Of a stretch of 64,000 nt of DNA, positions 18,570 through 27,669 are shown piece after piece (position 1 is the first letter of the stretch; each line of letters starts with the position of its first letter). The notes under the pieces were generated by a model. The model saw only the letters and a program-made list of their open reading frames with translations. It was not told where the DNA came from and did no database searches. The DNA is from Helicobacter didelphidarum (GTDB taxonomy: Bacteria; Campylobacterota; Campylobacteria; Campylobacterales; Helicobacteraceae), in the NCBI RefSeq assembly GCF_003364195.1, contig NZ_NXLQ01000009.1, positions 1-64,000 of the forward strand, given 5' to 3'. Made by a program: the position numbers and the translations under genes.

Positions 18570-19325
18570 TTAATTATCTAAAATAATCCCGACAGGGCAG
18601 TGATCGCTCCCAAAAATGTCGGGATAAATCATCGCTTCTTGCAGACGAGATTCTAGACATTTTGAAAGCAAAAAATAATCGATTCTCCAACCTGTATTAT
18701 TTGCACGAGCTTTTCCCATGTAGCTCCACCATGTATATGCACTTTCTTTATCGGGATAAAAATAGCGATAAGAATCAATAAAGCCAGATTCTAAGAGCTG
18801 ACTCATTTTTTCTCGCTCTTCATCGGTAAAACCAGCATTTCTGCGATTTGTTTTAGGGTTTTTCAAATCAATCTCTTTATGTGCCACATTAAGATCACCA
18901 CACACAACAACGCCTTTTTTGTATTCTAATTGTTTTAAAAATGCACGAAAATCATCTTCCCATTCTTGTCGATAAGATAATCTTTCAAGCTCTCGTTTTG
19001 AATTTGGAGTATAAACATTTACAAGATAAAAATCTTTATATTCTGCCGTGATAATTCTTCCTTCTTTATCATGGTGGGAGATTCCCATATCATTCACAAC
19101 ATTTATTGGTTGTTCTTTTGTCAAAATCAATGTGCCAGAGTAACCCTTTTTTTCTGCACTATTCCAAAAGTTATGATAACCTTGAAACTCAAAAGTTGCT
19201 TGCTCTTTTTGCATTTTTGTTTCTTGAATACAAAACACATCGGCATTGATAGAATCAAAAAATTCCATAAAGCCTTTTTCCATACAGGCTCTTAAACCAT
19301 TTACATTCCATGAAATTAGTTTCAT
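18570..19325 (-). CDS. xth: Exodeoxyribonuclease III
   Basis: AP endonuclease and 3'-5' exonuclease for base-excision repair, of the ExoIII/EEP superfamily. It begins MKLISWNVNGLRA. The metal-ligand Glu is in CIQETKMQ, the catalytic Asp/Asn in VVCGDLNVAH, and the terminal GSDHCPVGI carries the Asp-His pair. Its 251 residues match the family. The DNA-deoxyinosine glycosylase at 9.5 kb creates the kind of abasic site this enzyme processes, although the genes are not linked. Confidence 0.96.
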   Translation of the reverse strand: MKLISWNVNGLRACMEKGFMEFFDSINADVFCIQETKMQKEQATFEFQGYHNFWNSAEKKGYSGTLILTKEQPINVVNDMGISHHDKEGRIITAEYKDFYLVNVYTPNSKRELERLSYRQEWEDDFRAFLKQLEYKKGVVVCGDLNVAHKEIDLKNPKTNRRNAGFTDEEREKMSQLLESGFIDSYRYFYPDKESAYTWWSYMGKARANNTGWRIDYFLLSKCLESRLQEAMIYPDIFGSDHCPVGIILDN

Positions 19326-19510
19326 TTTGTAACCTTAAATATTTTCTATTAGAAATTTTATTCTAGATTATTTATATAGCATTATTATATTTTTTGAAAA
19401 TAGTAGTGATTCAGATAAAACTATAAAATATGTAATTATAGATTATAGTAAAAAATATTGTGTAAATAATGATATAATATTTTTTACTACATCAAAAAAT
19501 TGGATAAATT

Positions 19511-19560
19511 TCCGCTAAACAATAAACCACTTCGCTAAAATAAATAGTATTTTCGCAAAG
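19511..19560. promoter_or_regulatory. Phased CGCTAAA repeats upstream of the Hof promoter
   Basis: CGCTAAA occurs at 19513 and again exactly 20 bases later at 19533. A variant CGCAAAG follows 21 bases after that, at 19554. All are in one orientation on the same helix face, ending about 38 bases before the -35 box. This looks like tandem regulator sites. The regulator is unknown. Confidence 0.45.
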
Positions 19561-19597
19561 AAAAAAGATACTTTTTCTAAATTTTTATTCAAGTAAC

Positions 19598-19626
19598 TTG
19601 ACAATTGATAGTATTTTTTATATTAT
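19598..19626 (+). promoter_or_regulatory. Strong vegetative promoter of the Hof gene
   Basis: Perfect TTGACA (19598-19603), a 17-base spacer, and TATTAT (19621-19626). Transcription should start near 19633, leaving a leader of about 70 bases before the TTG start at 19706. Confidence 0.7.
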
Positions 19627-19705
19627 TAAACCTAATGTTTTGTTATTAATATTCTATATTCTAGTATTTTAATTTGCAAATAAATTTATTCATTAGGATA
19701 AACAT

Positions 19706-21229
19706 TTGAAAAATATATCTTTTAAAATGTGTATTGTTGCTATTATTGCATCTAAAAGTCTCACACAAGTTTTTGCCGATGAAGTTGAAATTATTCAATC
19801 ACCTGGTTCTACACATATACAAAAGCATAAGCCAAAAATATTTTCTTATGATGGGATGCTTGCAAGCTTTATCAAGGCAGGATTTAATAATGCCAAAGTT
19901 GATACAGCAATAGGACAGTATCCAACAGAAAGTTTTGGAACGATTTTTGGTCAATTTAATACCCATTATGATTTTACAGAGATTATTTCTAATGAAAGTG
20001 TTAATGTCCTTAAGATTGGTTTAGGAGTTTCTGCTGGTGGATTGTTTATAGATTCTACACTTCGAGATGGTGCATCATTTAATGGAAGTGGATTGAGCGG
20101 TGGAAGTGGATTAAACAATAATTATTTTGGTGGGTGGAATGGTTATCTTGGTAATTTAAATGATGACGGTTACCCATATAAACACAATCGCAATTTCGTT
20201 GTTCAAAATGCTTATGTTGATTTGCAAACAAAGTATTTTAATTTTAAGGGTGGTCGATATGAGTCAAGTATGGATTATCATAGTGGATATACACAAGGTG
20301 TGAATCTTGATGTTCATTTTGGTTATGGTGATAAAGCACGGAATCCTGATAATGAAATAAAAATATGGTGGTTTAGTTCTTTTGGTCGTGCATTCGCATA
20401 TTCAGAATGGTTTCTAGATTTTTATGCAGTAAAATTTGCTAATATAGATGGTAAGCTAGTGAATCTTGGAATTCATGCGGCAGGGGTAGATATTAAATAT
20501 GGTGGGCTTGTTGATTCAAATAATTATAAAAAAGGCTCTAGCCTCCTTGTGCGTCCATTTTTGTATTTTTATGCGGGACTTTATGAAGCTCCGGGTTTGA
20601 AATTAGTATATGAAAATCAATTTGGCAATGGTTTTGGATTGAAAACTACTTTGCAGGGTTTCTTTTTGCATATACACCCCGCTAATCAACTTAATGCTGA
20701 TAAGGGTGCAGGAAAAAGCCGTTACAATGAATATATCGATGAATATTCTGGGAATTTAAATTTTATTCTTCAAGCGTTTTTCCATAATCATAATGCACGT
20801 GTTGGCATTTACAAAAACTTTGGAAGTGGGAACGCACATTTTGGAACTTATGGTAATCCAATGGGATTTGATTTTTGGACTGCAAGTGTATATGATATAG
20901 GTGCTAGTATCAGTGATGTGATTAATAGAAATGCAATTACTGGTTATTTTTCTGGTGGTGGATCATATAATCTTAAATATGGAACGCTTACTTGGGATAT
21001 TCTTGCAAGGCTCACAAGAAGCCCAAGAAGTGATGAAGAAAGTGTAGCTCTCTATATTTCCCATGCCTTTAAAAACAATATTGCTCTTGGTTTAAAACTC
21101 GAATGGTTTCGAGATACAACAAAAGCCGGATATAATCCGGGGGCTACTTTGCCGAAGACTGAAAACTTGACAGTAGCTCGTACAGATGATAGAAGCCATG
21201 CGTTTATCACTTTTGATTATAAATTTTAG
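19706..21229 (+). CDS. Hof-type Helicobacter outer membrane family protein
   Basis: A 507-residue beta-barrel protein with a signal peptide (MKNISFKMCIVAIIASKSLTQVFA). A conserved early block (SYDGMLASFIKAGFNNAKVD) precedes Gly/Asn/Tyr-rich alternating strands and a terminal aromatic (HAFITFDYKF) for BAM recognition. It fits the Helicobacter outer membrane (Hof) family, whose ligands or substrates are mostly unknown. The start codon is TTG at 19706, preceded by AGGATA seven bases upstream; no ATG lies near enough to encode the signal peptide. A well-formed promoter and phased repeats lie upstream, so it is probably regulated. Confidence 0.85.
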   Translation: MKNISFKMCIVAIIASKSLTQVFADEVEIIQSPGSTHIQKHKPKIFSYDGMLASFIKAGFNNAKVDTAIGQYPTESFGTIFGQFNTHYDFTEIISNESVNVLKIGLGVSAGGLFIDSTLRDGASFNGSGLSGGSGLNNNYFGGWNGYLGNLNDDGYPYKHNRNFVVQNAYVDLQTKYFNFKGGRYESSMDYHSGYTQGVNLDVHFGYGDKARNPDNEIKIWWFSSFGRAFAYSEWFLDFYAVKFANIDGKLVNLGIHAAGVDIKYGGLVDSNNYKKGSSLLVRPFLYFYAGLYEAPGLKLVYENQFGNGFGLKTTLQGFFLHIHPANQLNADKGAGKSRYNEYIDEYSGNLNFILQAFFHNHNARVGIYKNFGSGNAHFGTYGNPMGFDFWTASVYDIGASISDVINRNAITGYFSGGGSYNLKYGTLTWDILARLTRSPRSDEESVALYISHAFKNNIALGLKLEWFRDTTKAGYNPGATLPKTENLTVARTDDRSHAFITFDYKF

Positions 21230-21427
21230 GTAATAAAACATTGAGAGAAAATTATATTCATTTATTTTGTTAAATATAGAAAAGTTTATATTTTTTGGCA
21301 TTACATTTGGAATACATAATGTTATGCGATATGTCACACTTCAACACCATTCGACAATCACAACATATTGGCTCACATAGAATCTTAATATAAGCAAAGT
21401 AATTTGCTATATTAAACCAAGAGAAGT

Positions 21428-22297
21428 TTATAATCTAAAAAGTTCTTGTGCATTTTGTGTTGTTTGACTACATAGTTTTTGTTCTGGTATATTGAGGATT
21501 TCGCTTATTTTGGTTACAACATATGGCAGAAACTTCGACTCATTTCTTTTTCCACGATGTGGGATTGGGGCAAGATATGGTGCATCAGTTTCTAATAAGA
21601 TTCTATTTAATGGAATCTTTGGTAATATTTCTACTAGTTTTTTAGCATTTTTGAATGTAATGATACCCCCGATACCATAATAAAAATCTTCATAAAATTC
21701 CAATAAAATCTCGTTTGCATTAAAGCAATGAAAAACTCCCCTGAGCTTTGACTTTCCTTGATTTTTTTGATATTTCTTTAAAATACTCGCAACCATTTCA
21801 CTTGCTTCTTGATTGTCTTTAGAATCTCGCACATGTAGAATCAACGGTAAATCATATTTTAAAGCCTGCTGTATCTGGATTTCAAAACACGCAATTTGAG
21901 CTTCTTTTTCTCGTTCAGGATATTCTCCTAAACGGAAAAAATCAAGCCCACATTCACCAATTGCACAACATTTTTTTGTCTGCATTATATATTTAAGATT
22001 ATAAAGTCGGTTTGTATTGAATTGTTGTGATGTTTTATCATATGTATTATCTGTTATAGAATCTTTTTGATAATCTAATAAAATTTCATCAATATGATAA
22101 GGATGGATTCCAACTGCATAAAAGATTTCATCATGTAAATCTGCAATACGTACTGCATATTCCAATGTTTCTAATGAAGCACCTGGAATAATAAATCGGC
22201 TAACACCATAGAGTTTTGAACTTGCAATTACCCCTTCTAAATCATTGTAAAACTCCACAGAATCTAAATGTATATGTGTATCAATTAATGTGTTCAT
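21428..22297 (-). CDS. TatD-family metal-dependent deoxyribonuclease
   Basis: A TIM-barrel metallohydrolase of the TatD family (3'-5' DNase activity in E. coli). The metal-binding HIHLD near the N-terminus (DTHIHLDSVEF), the AIGECGLDFFR glutamate, LPLILHVRDS, GVFHCFNA and LLETDAPYLAPIPHRGKRNES follow in the expected order. It has 289 aa, about 25 more than usual, with a polar insertion at about residues 78-100. It lies 43 bases downstream of galU in the same direction, so the two are likely co-transcribed. AAGAGA precedes the ATG. Confidence 0.93.
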   Translation of the reverse strand: MNTLIDTHIHLDSVEFYNDLEGVIASSKLYGVSRFIIPGASLETLEYAVRIADLHDEIFYAVGIHPYHIDEILLDYQKDSITDNTYDKTSQQFNTNRLYNLKYIMQTKKCCAIGECGLDFFRLGEYPEREKEAQIACFEIQIQQALKYDLPLILHVRDSKDNQEASEMVASILKKYQKNQGKSKLRGVFHCFNANEILLEFYEDFYYGIGGIITFKNAKKLVEILPKIPLNRILLETDAPYLAPIPHRGKRNESKFLPYVVTKISEILNIPEQKLCSQTTQNAQELFRL

Positions 22298-22340
22298 GAA
22301 ATCTCTTTAAACGAAATATTTTGGCAAAAGCCCTATGAAA

Positions 22341-23162
22341 TTATTGATTCATTCTTTGGTAAAAATCATTTGTTGCTCTTACAAAGCCATCGATACTACC
22401 ACAATCATATCGAATCCCCTTAAATTTGTAACCAATAACACGTCCTAATTTCGCTAATTCTAAAAGTGCATCTGTAATTTGTAATTCCCCATTGATTCCA
22501 GGTTTTGTGGTACGTAGAATGTTAAAAATATCCGGTGTTAAGATGTATCTACCAATAATAGCTAGATTTGATGGGGCTTCTTCTTTTTTTGGTTTTTCAA
22601 TCATATCATAAACCTTATAAACACCATCTTCTACTTCATTTGCGGCTATCACACCATATTTATGCACCTCATCATTATTTACTTCTTCGATAGCAACAAC
22701 ACAACAACGGAATTTTTCGTAAATTTTCATCATTTGTGTCAAAACCCCAACATTGTCATTATAACACAAATCATCAGCTAAGATAACTGCAAAGGGATTA
22801 TGTCTAACAAGTGTTTCTCCGGTCAAAATTGCATGTCCTAAGCCACGCATTTCTTTCTGTCTTGTATAACTGAAAGTTGCTGTTTCCATAATATTGCGAA
22901 TTTCTGTTAAGAGATTTTCTTTTGAGGTATCCTTGATTTGGTGTTCTAGTTCATAACTAATATCAAAGTGATCTTCAATACTTCGCTTTCCTCTTCCTGT
23001 AACTATAGCCATCGTTCTACAACCAGCATTCAGTGCTTCTTCAACACCATATTGAATGAGTGGCTTTGTGAGGATTGGTAACATTTCTTTAGGCATTGCT
23101 TTTGTTGCTGGAAGGAATCTTGTCCCATATCCTGCAGCCGGGAATAAACAAGTCTCTATCAT
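22341..23162 (-). CDS. galU: UTP-glucose-1-phosphate uridylyltransferase
   Basis: Makes UDP-glucose, needed for lipopolysaccharide and other glycans. The nucleotidyltransferase signature FPAAGYGTRFLPATKAMPKE (residues 7-26) is followed by the metal-site region AVILADDLCYN, the GVIAANEV block, and the C-terminal GELQITDALLELAK with FKGIRYDCGS. Length is normal at 273 aa. AAGGAG precedes the ATG. It is the first gene of a probable galU-tatD operon and is divergent from the gene at 23337, with a perfect palindrome between them. Confidence 0.96.
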   Translation of the reverse strand: MIETCLFPAAGYGTRFLPATKAMPKEMLPILTKPLIQYGVEEALNAGCRTMAIVTGRGKRSIEDHFDISYELEHQIKDTSKENLLTEIRNIMETATFSYTRQKEMRGLGHAILTGETLVRHNPFAVILADDLCYNDNVGVLTQMMKIYEKFRCCVVAIEEVNNDEVHKYGVIAANEVEDGVYKVYDMIEKPKKEEAPSNLAIIGRYILTPDIFNILRTTKPGINGELQITDALLELAKLGRVIGYKFKGIRYDCGSIDGFVRATNDFYQRMNQ

Positions 23163-23229
23163 TTAATCTCCTTGTAATAACAAAAAAATAATAAAATAAT
23201 TTAAGCTATAATTATACAAAAATAAAATA

Positions 23230-23262
23230 AATTCTATTAAAATAAAATTTTAATAGAATTTA
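23230..23262. promoter_or_regulatory. Perfect 15-bp inverted repeat with 3-base loop
   Basis: AAATTCTATTAAAAT (23230-23244), then AAA, then ATTTTAATAGAATTT (23248-23262). It lies in the 174-base gap between galU and the divergent gene at 23337, so it is better placed as an operator or cruciform than as a terminator. No T tract follows on either side. Confidence 0.6.
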
Positions 23263-23336
23263 CATTCTGTGTAAGCGTTAAAAAAGCCTCTCGTTTATAT
23301 TAATCAAGGTATCTTAAGTGGAGATGAAAACAAATC

Positions 23337-24185
23337 ATGCAAAAAATATTGTTATCATATTTTGTATTTTTATTTATTCCTTTTAATGCTATTTTGATTT
23401 GGGCAACAACGAATGTTATGCAATTTGCAAATTCTAATGATTCTCACAATATCGTTAGTGAATTACAATCAAATGTTCAAGAAAAAAAGACAGATTCTAT
23501 CAATAAGGAATCTCAATCCAAGTTTAATGATGTGAAATATTTCGCTCGAGACAACCAGCAAATTTCTGCACAGCCAAAAAACACTCCAAACATACAAAGA
23601 AATAATAGAGAAATTTCAAAAAGAAATAAGACAGATATACCACATAAAAATATCACTCAAGAACAAAAAATAAGTCCAGAAGCAATGGCAAATAACGAGG
23701 AGATTCAGCAATATATCCATACGCATTCATGCAAAACTAAACAAACCCAAATTTGCATAATAGCTATCGATTTGCTTACGAGTTTGAATATATTAGAAAA
23801 GATTCAATATAACAATCTTCTTTTGGCATTACAAAAAAAAGAATCCAATCTTAGCACCAAAAGCCTCAAAAAACTTCAAGATAATGTCCGAGCACGTCAA
23901 GCACTACAAGAGAAAAAGCGTCTTAATTTACATTCTGTTGGTGATACTGGCGAAGAAATATTGGATTATCATAGGCTGCAAAGCAAGGAAATTGTAGTTG
24001 TTACATCTGAAGAATATGGGCAACTTCATGAATCTATGTTAAGATTCTGTGAGCATTTTAAAACTTTGAAAAACTATGACAGAGATATACTCTTTTCTCT
24101 CACATGGCACAATAATTTGCTTTTTAAAGATGAAAAAGCGGTAAAAAAATTTTGTAAGAAAAAATTTGATATTACAAAAGAATAA
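23337..24185 (+). CDS. Secreted or anchored protein of unknown function
   Basis: A 282-residue protein with an N-terminal hydrophobic segment (about 5-25, LLSYFVFLFIPFNAILIWAT) that reads as a signal peptide or anchor. A long Asn/Gln/Lys/Ser-rich low-complexity stretch (about 30-120) precedes a more ordered, charged, mainly helical C-terminal part with four cysteines (in HSCKTKQTQICI, RFCEHF and KKFCKKK). I do not recognise the family. It is divergent from galU across a perfect palindrome and converges on the HD-domain gene. The low-complexity part resembles the insertions seen in housekeeping enzymes of this window. Confidence 0.6.
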   Translation: MQKILLSYFVFLFIPFNAILIWATTNVMQFANSNDSHNIVSELQSNVQEKKTDSINKESQSKFNDVKYFARDNQQISAQPKNTPNIQRNNREISKRNKTDIPHKNITQEQKISPEAMANNEEIQQYIHTHSCKTKQTQICIIAIDLLTSLNILEKIQYNNLLLALQKKESNLSTKSLKKLQDNVRARQALQEKKRLNLHSVGDTGEEILDYHRLQSKEIVVVTSEEYGQLHESMLRFCEHFKTLKNYDRDILFSLTWHNNLLFKDEKAVKKFCKKKFDITKE

Positions 24186-24210
24186 AAGGGATTTATTTCA
24201 AAAATGAATA

Positions 24211-25428
24211 TTATTTTTCCATAAACTCACGCACAACGACACCAAGTTTTACCCCCAGAATTTCTTTATGAAGAAGTTCCTCATAAATTGCCTCTGACCC
24301 ATTCACTAAATCTGAACTACTTACACCATGCAAGATTGATATTCTTGCCTCCAAAAACGCGGTAAGTTTATCACAAAATTTTAGCAATTCACCACAAATA
24401 GTATCAAATCTGTTGTGATTAAAATTTGTAAGTAGTGTTGTGGAATCTATATTATATATAACTTTATTATCAATTTTATACTTATTATGAAATTCATTTT
24501 CTGTCCAATAAATAATATCTTTTTGAATAAATTGTGGTAGCTTATTGAGGATTTTGCTTTGCATTTCTTCTTGTTCGATTATTTTTAGAAGTTCATCAAG
24601 CCCCTCAACAGATTTCTTGATTGGAGAAATAATATCACGCGTTAATATTTCTGGTAAATCATGAAAAAGCCCTGCAAAAAAATGGTTAATTTGTGTTCTT
24701 TCACATAGTTGTAAATCAAGACTTAACAAATATCCACATATTGCCACCATAAGTGTATGCCCTAGAACAGATGTTTGAGGGATTCTTGGGGTTTGACTCC
24801 ATCGTTTTTGAAAACGCAATTCCGCAAACATACCTACAACTTCGCGTATATCTTGATGCAAAATAAGGTTTTTCATACCAATTAAATCATAAAAGTTTTC
24901 ATTTTGAGAATCTATAATATGTCTAATATTTTCAACATCATAGAGTTTTGGATTGAAATGATAGATAATATCAAATTCCCATTTTGAAGCATAAAAATGT
25001 GCTGCATGTAAAATTTTTGTTTCTATTTTTTCATTTTTATTTGCAAGATAATCTCGCATAGAATCAAAAAATGCAAAATTCCCAAGATCATCTTTTAATT
25101 GAGATTCAACAAATTCTGCAAGTTTCCCACCATGCACTTTTTTTAGTTTATGGAAAATTGGCGGTTTAATATCGGTAAGAACAACACGTTCAAAAAATTC
25201 AAACAAAAATTGCTCAATGAGTGTTGTATAATTAATTTTTATTCCCTCATTTTCTTCATATTTTGCAAAGATATAGGCAAGAATAATTTTATGTGCTTGT
25301 TTATCCAGTTCAACAAACTCAAGAGGTGTTGCCTTGTCGTTCCAACGCTGAATAGACGCACTAATAAAAAGCCTTTGTAAAAGCTTTTTATTTAAGTTTG
25401 ATTGTTTAAGTTGTCTATTTTGTTTCAT
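24211..25428 (-). CDS. HD-domain phosphohydrolase-like protein
   Basis: A 405-residue cytoplasmic protein. The C-terminal half holds an HD metal site: His in VLGHTLMVAICGY, the His-Asp pair in GLFHDLPEILTRD, and a following Asp near ISPIKK. The HDLPE-x3-RD-x3-P order is like YfbR-type nucleotidases, but substrate cannot be predicted. The N-terminal half (1-200) is charged and helical with no recognised domain. The Met at 25428 has GGAG seven bases upstream; the start seven codons earlier lacks one. It converges on the gene at 23337 and follows the unknown gene at 25589 in the same direction, 160 bases away. Confidence 0.8.
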   Translation of the reverse strand: MKQNRQLKQSNLNKKLLQRLFISASIQRWNDKATPLEFVELDKQAHKIILAYIFAKYEENEGIKINYTTLIEQFLFEFFERVVLTDIKPPIFHKLKKVHGGKLAEFVESQLKDDLGNFAFFDSMRDYLANKNEKIETKILHAAHFYASKWEFDIIYHFNPKLYDVENIRHIIDSQNENFYDLIGMKNLILHQDIREVVGMFAELRFQKRWSQTPRIPQTSVLGHTLMVAICGYLLSLDLQLCERTQINHFFAGLFHDLPEILTRDIISPIKKSVEGLDELLKIIEQEEMQSKILNKLPQFIQKDIIYWTENEFHNKYKIDNKVIYNIDSTTLLTNFNHNRFDTICGELLKFCDKLTAFLEARISILHGVSSSDLVNGSEAIYEELLHKEILGVKLGVVVREFMEK

Positions 25429-25588
25429 AATATTGCTCCATATATCCATAAAGTTTTTATTACCAAATAAATTCTAAAAACTTTAGTAATCTATTTGATA
25501 TTTTCTTTAAGAATCAAGATATAACACAACCCAATACTCGCATTCTTCATGAATATAAATCTATTGCATAGGTTTTATCAGAGGCAAT

Positions 25589-26437
25589 TTAGAGGTAAAG
25601 TTTTAATTTTTGCTTATTAAAATCCGGATAATCCATGATAGAAAGTGGGATCTGTGCTGCAAATTTTGTTTCAGTGTTGAAAACGATAGGGAATAGATAG
25701 TTAATTTCAGAATGTTCTAGGGGGCTATTAAGATCGAGAGGACAATATACAAGAATTTTACTTTTTGGAGTGATATTTAAAATAATTGTAATGTATTCTG
25801 GTATTCCAAAAGAATAATTACGCAATTTGTATGGATTGACAACAACCAAAGCATTTTGTTCTTTCACATTTTCTTTTTTTTGTATTTCATGGTTGGTATG
25901 TATTTGTATAGAATCTTTGTTGTTTGCTACTTGTTTGATTGTTGTGTCTGGTGCAATGAGATTTTGTAGCTCTGTAAAATGTGTTTTTAACTCTAAATTA
26001 TCTTGCGTGAAATGACTATGATTTGCCGAATCTTCTTGAAAAAAATCTTTATTGATTTGATTTGGTGTCCAGCTTGGAAGTTTATTATTGGTAGAATGCA
26101 AATGTTTTGAAAGAATTTGTGTTTGTTCTTTTTGTTCTTGAAGTGCAATTTGATTGAAAAATTGTTCCTGATTTTGTGGATTTGTATTTGCTTTTTGATT
26201 ATATTTTTTAATTGCCTCATCATCACTATAATTCATAAAAAGACTTTTTTTGCTTAATAGATTTAAACCCTTTACATGTGATAAGATTCCTTGTGCTTCA
26301 TGAGTTTTGTTTCCATTGTTGTAAAGAATCTTAGCAAATACAGAATCAATGTGTTCTAAAATAATCTCACTATTGTCTTGACAAATGATTCTGTGGTCAT
26401 TATTAATGCTCGATTTAAGAATATACCTATTTTTCAT
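25589..26437 (-). CDS. Unknown soluble protein with Gln/Asn/His-rich middle
   Basis: A 282-residue protein without signal peptide or membrane segment. Residues 1-65 look ordered (MKNRYILKSSINNDHR, then alternating strands). Residues about 75-195 are Gln/Asn/His/Lys-rich low complexity. The C-terminal 85 residues are ordered beta-rich sequence (YGIPEYITIILNITPKSKIL-like, then FPIVFNTETKFAAQIPLSI). That domain may be a flagellar-assembly or PilZ-like module, but I cannot support either. Transcribed towards the HD-domain gene, 160 bases apart. Confidence 0.55.
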   Translation of the reverse strand: MKNRYILKSSINNDHRIICQDNSEIILEHIDSVFAKILYNNGNKTHEAQGILSHVKGLNLLSKKSLFMNYSDDEAIKKYNQKANTNPQNQEQFFNQIALQEQKEQTQILSKHLHSTNNKLPSWTPNQINKDFFQEDSANHSHFTQDNLELKTHFTELQNLIAPDTTIKQVANNKDSIQIHTNHEIQKKENVKEQNALVVVNPYKLRNYSFGIPEYITIILNITPKSKILVYCPLDLNSPLEHSEINYLFPIVFNTETKFAAQIPLSIMDYPDFNKQKLKLYL

Positions 26438-26611
26438 TTGTAACCTAAACTACTAAAATTTGAAAATTCCACATGTTAAAGCAAAATATGTGCCTTTAAT
26501 TATAAAAAAGATTTATATATGATAATATATTCAAGATTATATTTTATTAATAGAAAAAGTAGATATATTAATGTAAAAAATATATAATATTAGATTTTAA
26601 AGGTATAATAT

Positions 26612-26953
26612 ATGCGATATGTAAAAAAATTTTTTATTGGAATATCCATATATTTATTTTTCATTTTATGTGGTTGCACATCAAATGATCGTTTGAATTT
26701 AGGCACACTACAATCTTTTATTCCCTCACATAGCCCTCAAAGCAAAAAACCAAAAACACAAATTGCTAAAATTTGTTATAATTATAGTATCTTTAAACGA
26801 GATAAAGTTTATGAAATTCTTACACTAGAAAATCTCTTGAAAGAGGCTTTTAGACAAACAGGGAAAAATATTTTTTATAATGTTGGTATATGGCAAAGTA
26901 GCATTAATGTGATTTATCTCTGGCAAAGAAGATGTCTCATACTGGGAAAATGA
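26612..26953 (+). CDS. Predicted lipoprotein, unknown function
   Basis: A 113-residue protein with a lipoprotein signal peptide: charged MRYVKK, a hydrophobic core, and the lipobox LCGC with acylated Cys22. The mature part is short and basic and ends ICYNYSIF..., IYLWQRRCLILGK. The stop is one base before the start of a second lipoprotein gene, so they form a pair. The family is not recognised. The AT-rich upstream region is divergent with the gene at 25589. Confidence 0.65.
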   Translation: MRYVKKFFIGISIYLFFILCGCTSNDRLNLGTLQSFIPSHSPQSKKPKTQIAKICYNYSIFKRDKVYEILTLENLLKEAFRQTGKNIFYNVGIWQSSINVIYLWQRRCLILGK

Positions 26954-26954
26954 A

Positions 26955-27341
26955 ATGAAACACTTTGTAATTATCTTTTTTCCTCTTGTTGGCTTTTTAT
27001 TAAACTCTTGCTCCATACCAATTACAAACTTTGAAACTATTAGCATACAAAATGAGGAAGATTCTCTATCATACAGTGAGGATGCCCCAAATAATTTAAT
27101 ATCGAATGTTCATCAAATAAAATCACAATCTCATCTTATACCATTTTTACTTTATCGCGAATGTACTAAAAGTGGTGGTGCATGGCTTTTTATTTGTCAA
27201 AGTGTTGGTCTGCGTTCTCTCTATCAGACAATTCTTTTAACAAATCCGCAGATACGAGAGATTAAAAATATTAAGATTTTTTATTACCCTAAAAAATCAT
27301 ATCTACGTTTTGAAATGTATGGAGATTTTAGCCATTACTAA
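26955..27341 (+). CDS. Predicted lipoprotein, second of a pair
   Basis: A 128-residue protein starting one base after the preceding stop (TGAAATG context), with signal peptide MKHFVIIFFPLVGFLLNSC and acylated Cys19. The mature region has two further cysteines (YRECTK, FICQSV) and a C-terminal beta-like part (IKIFYYPKKSYLRFEMYGDF). No clear sequence similarity to the upstream lipoprotein, so it is not a simple duplication. Function unknown; the tight spacing suggests the two act together in the envelope. Confidence 0.65.
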   Translation: MKHFVIIFFPLVGFLLNSCSIPITNFETISIQNEEDSLSYSEDAPNNLISNVHQIKSQSHLIPFLLYRECTKSGGAWLFICQSVGLRSLYQTILLTNPQIREIKNIKIFYYPKKSYLRFEMYGDFSHY

Positions 27342-27669
27342 GATTTAATACACACAATGAAGAGAATCTAAGTTAAGATTTTAGTTTGATATAGACTTAT
27401 GAAATTTTGCAATCAATGTTCTATCAATTATTGATTGCTGATGTTTTCTGTCGTAAAAATCGAGAATCTTCATAAAGATTCTATAAATAAACTTCTAAAA
27501 TGTAAATCATGATTTGTGACAAATTATAGAAATGGTGTTTATATTGATTATGATGAGGTATAGATGATTCTTATTATGAAAGAAAAGAGTTGCATAACAT
27601 ATAAACGGTTTTATATGGAGTAGTTTTAAAGTTTTTTGAACATTGAATACAACAAATGCTCCCTAGTAA
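27342..27669. other. 328-base convergent intergenic region
   Basis: Lies between the second lipoprotein and mqnD, which converge. It has no supported ORF. A perfect hairpin made from two AGAATCTT arms is listed separately. Confidence 0.4.
27463..27482. terminator. Hairpin of inverted AGAATCTT/AAGATTCT arms
   Basis: AGAATCTT (27463-27470), loop CATA, AAGATTCT (27475-27482): a perfect 8-bp stem in the gap between convergent genes. It is an inverted pair of the over-represented 7-mer. Neisseria and Pasteurellaceae use inverted uptake-sequence pairs as terminators in just this position, but no U tract follows here. Confidence 0.45.

Larger units (their letters stand above)
19326..19705. other. 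380-base leader and regulatory region of the Hof gene
   Basis: The region separates divergent xth and the Hof outer membrane protein gene. It contains a good promoter (19598-19626) and an array of CGCTAAA-type repeats spaced by two helical turns (19511-19560). No ORF of its own is supported. Confidence 0.55.
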
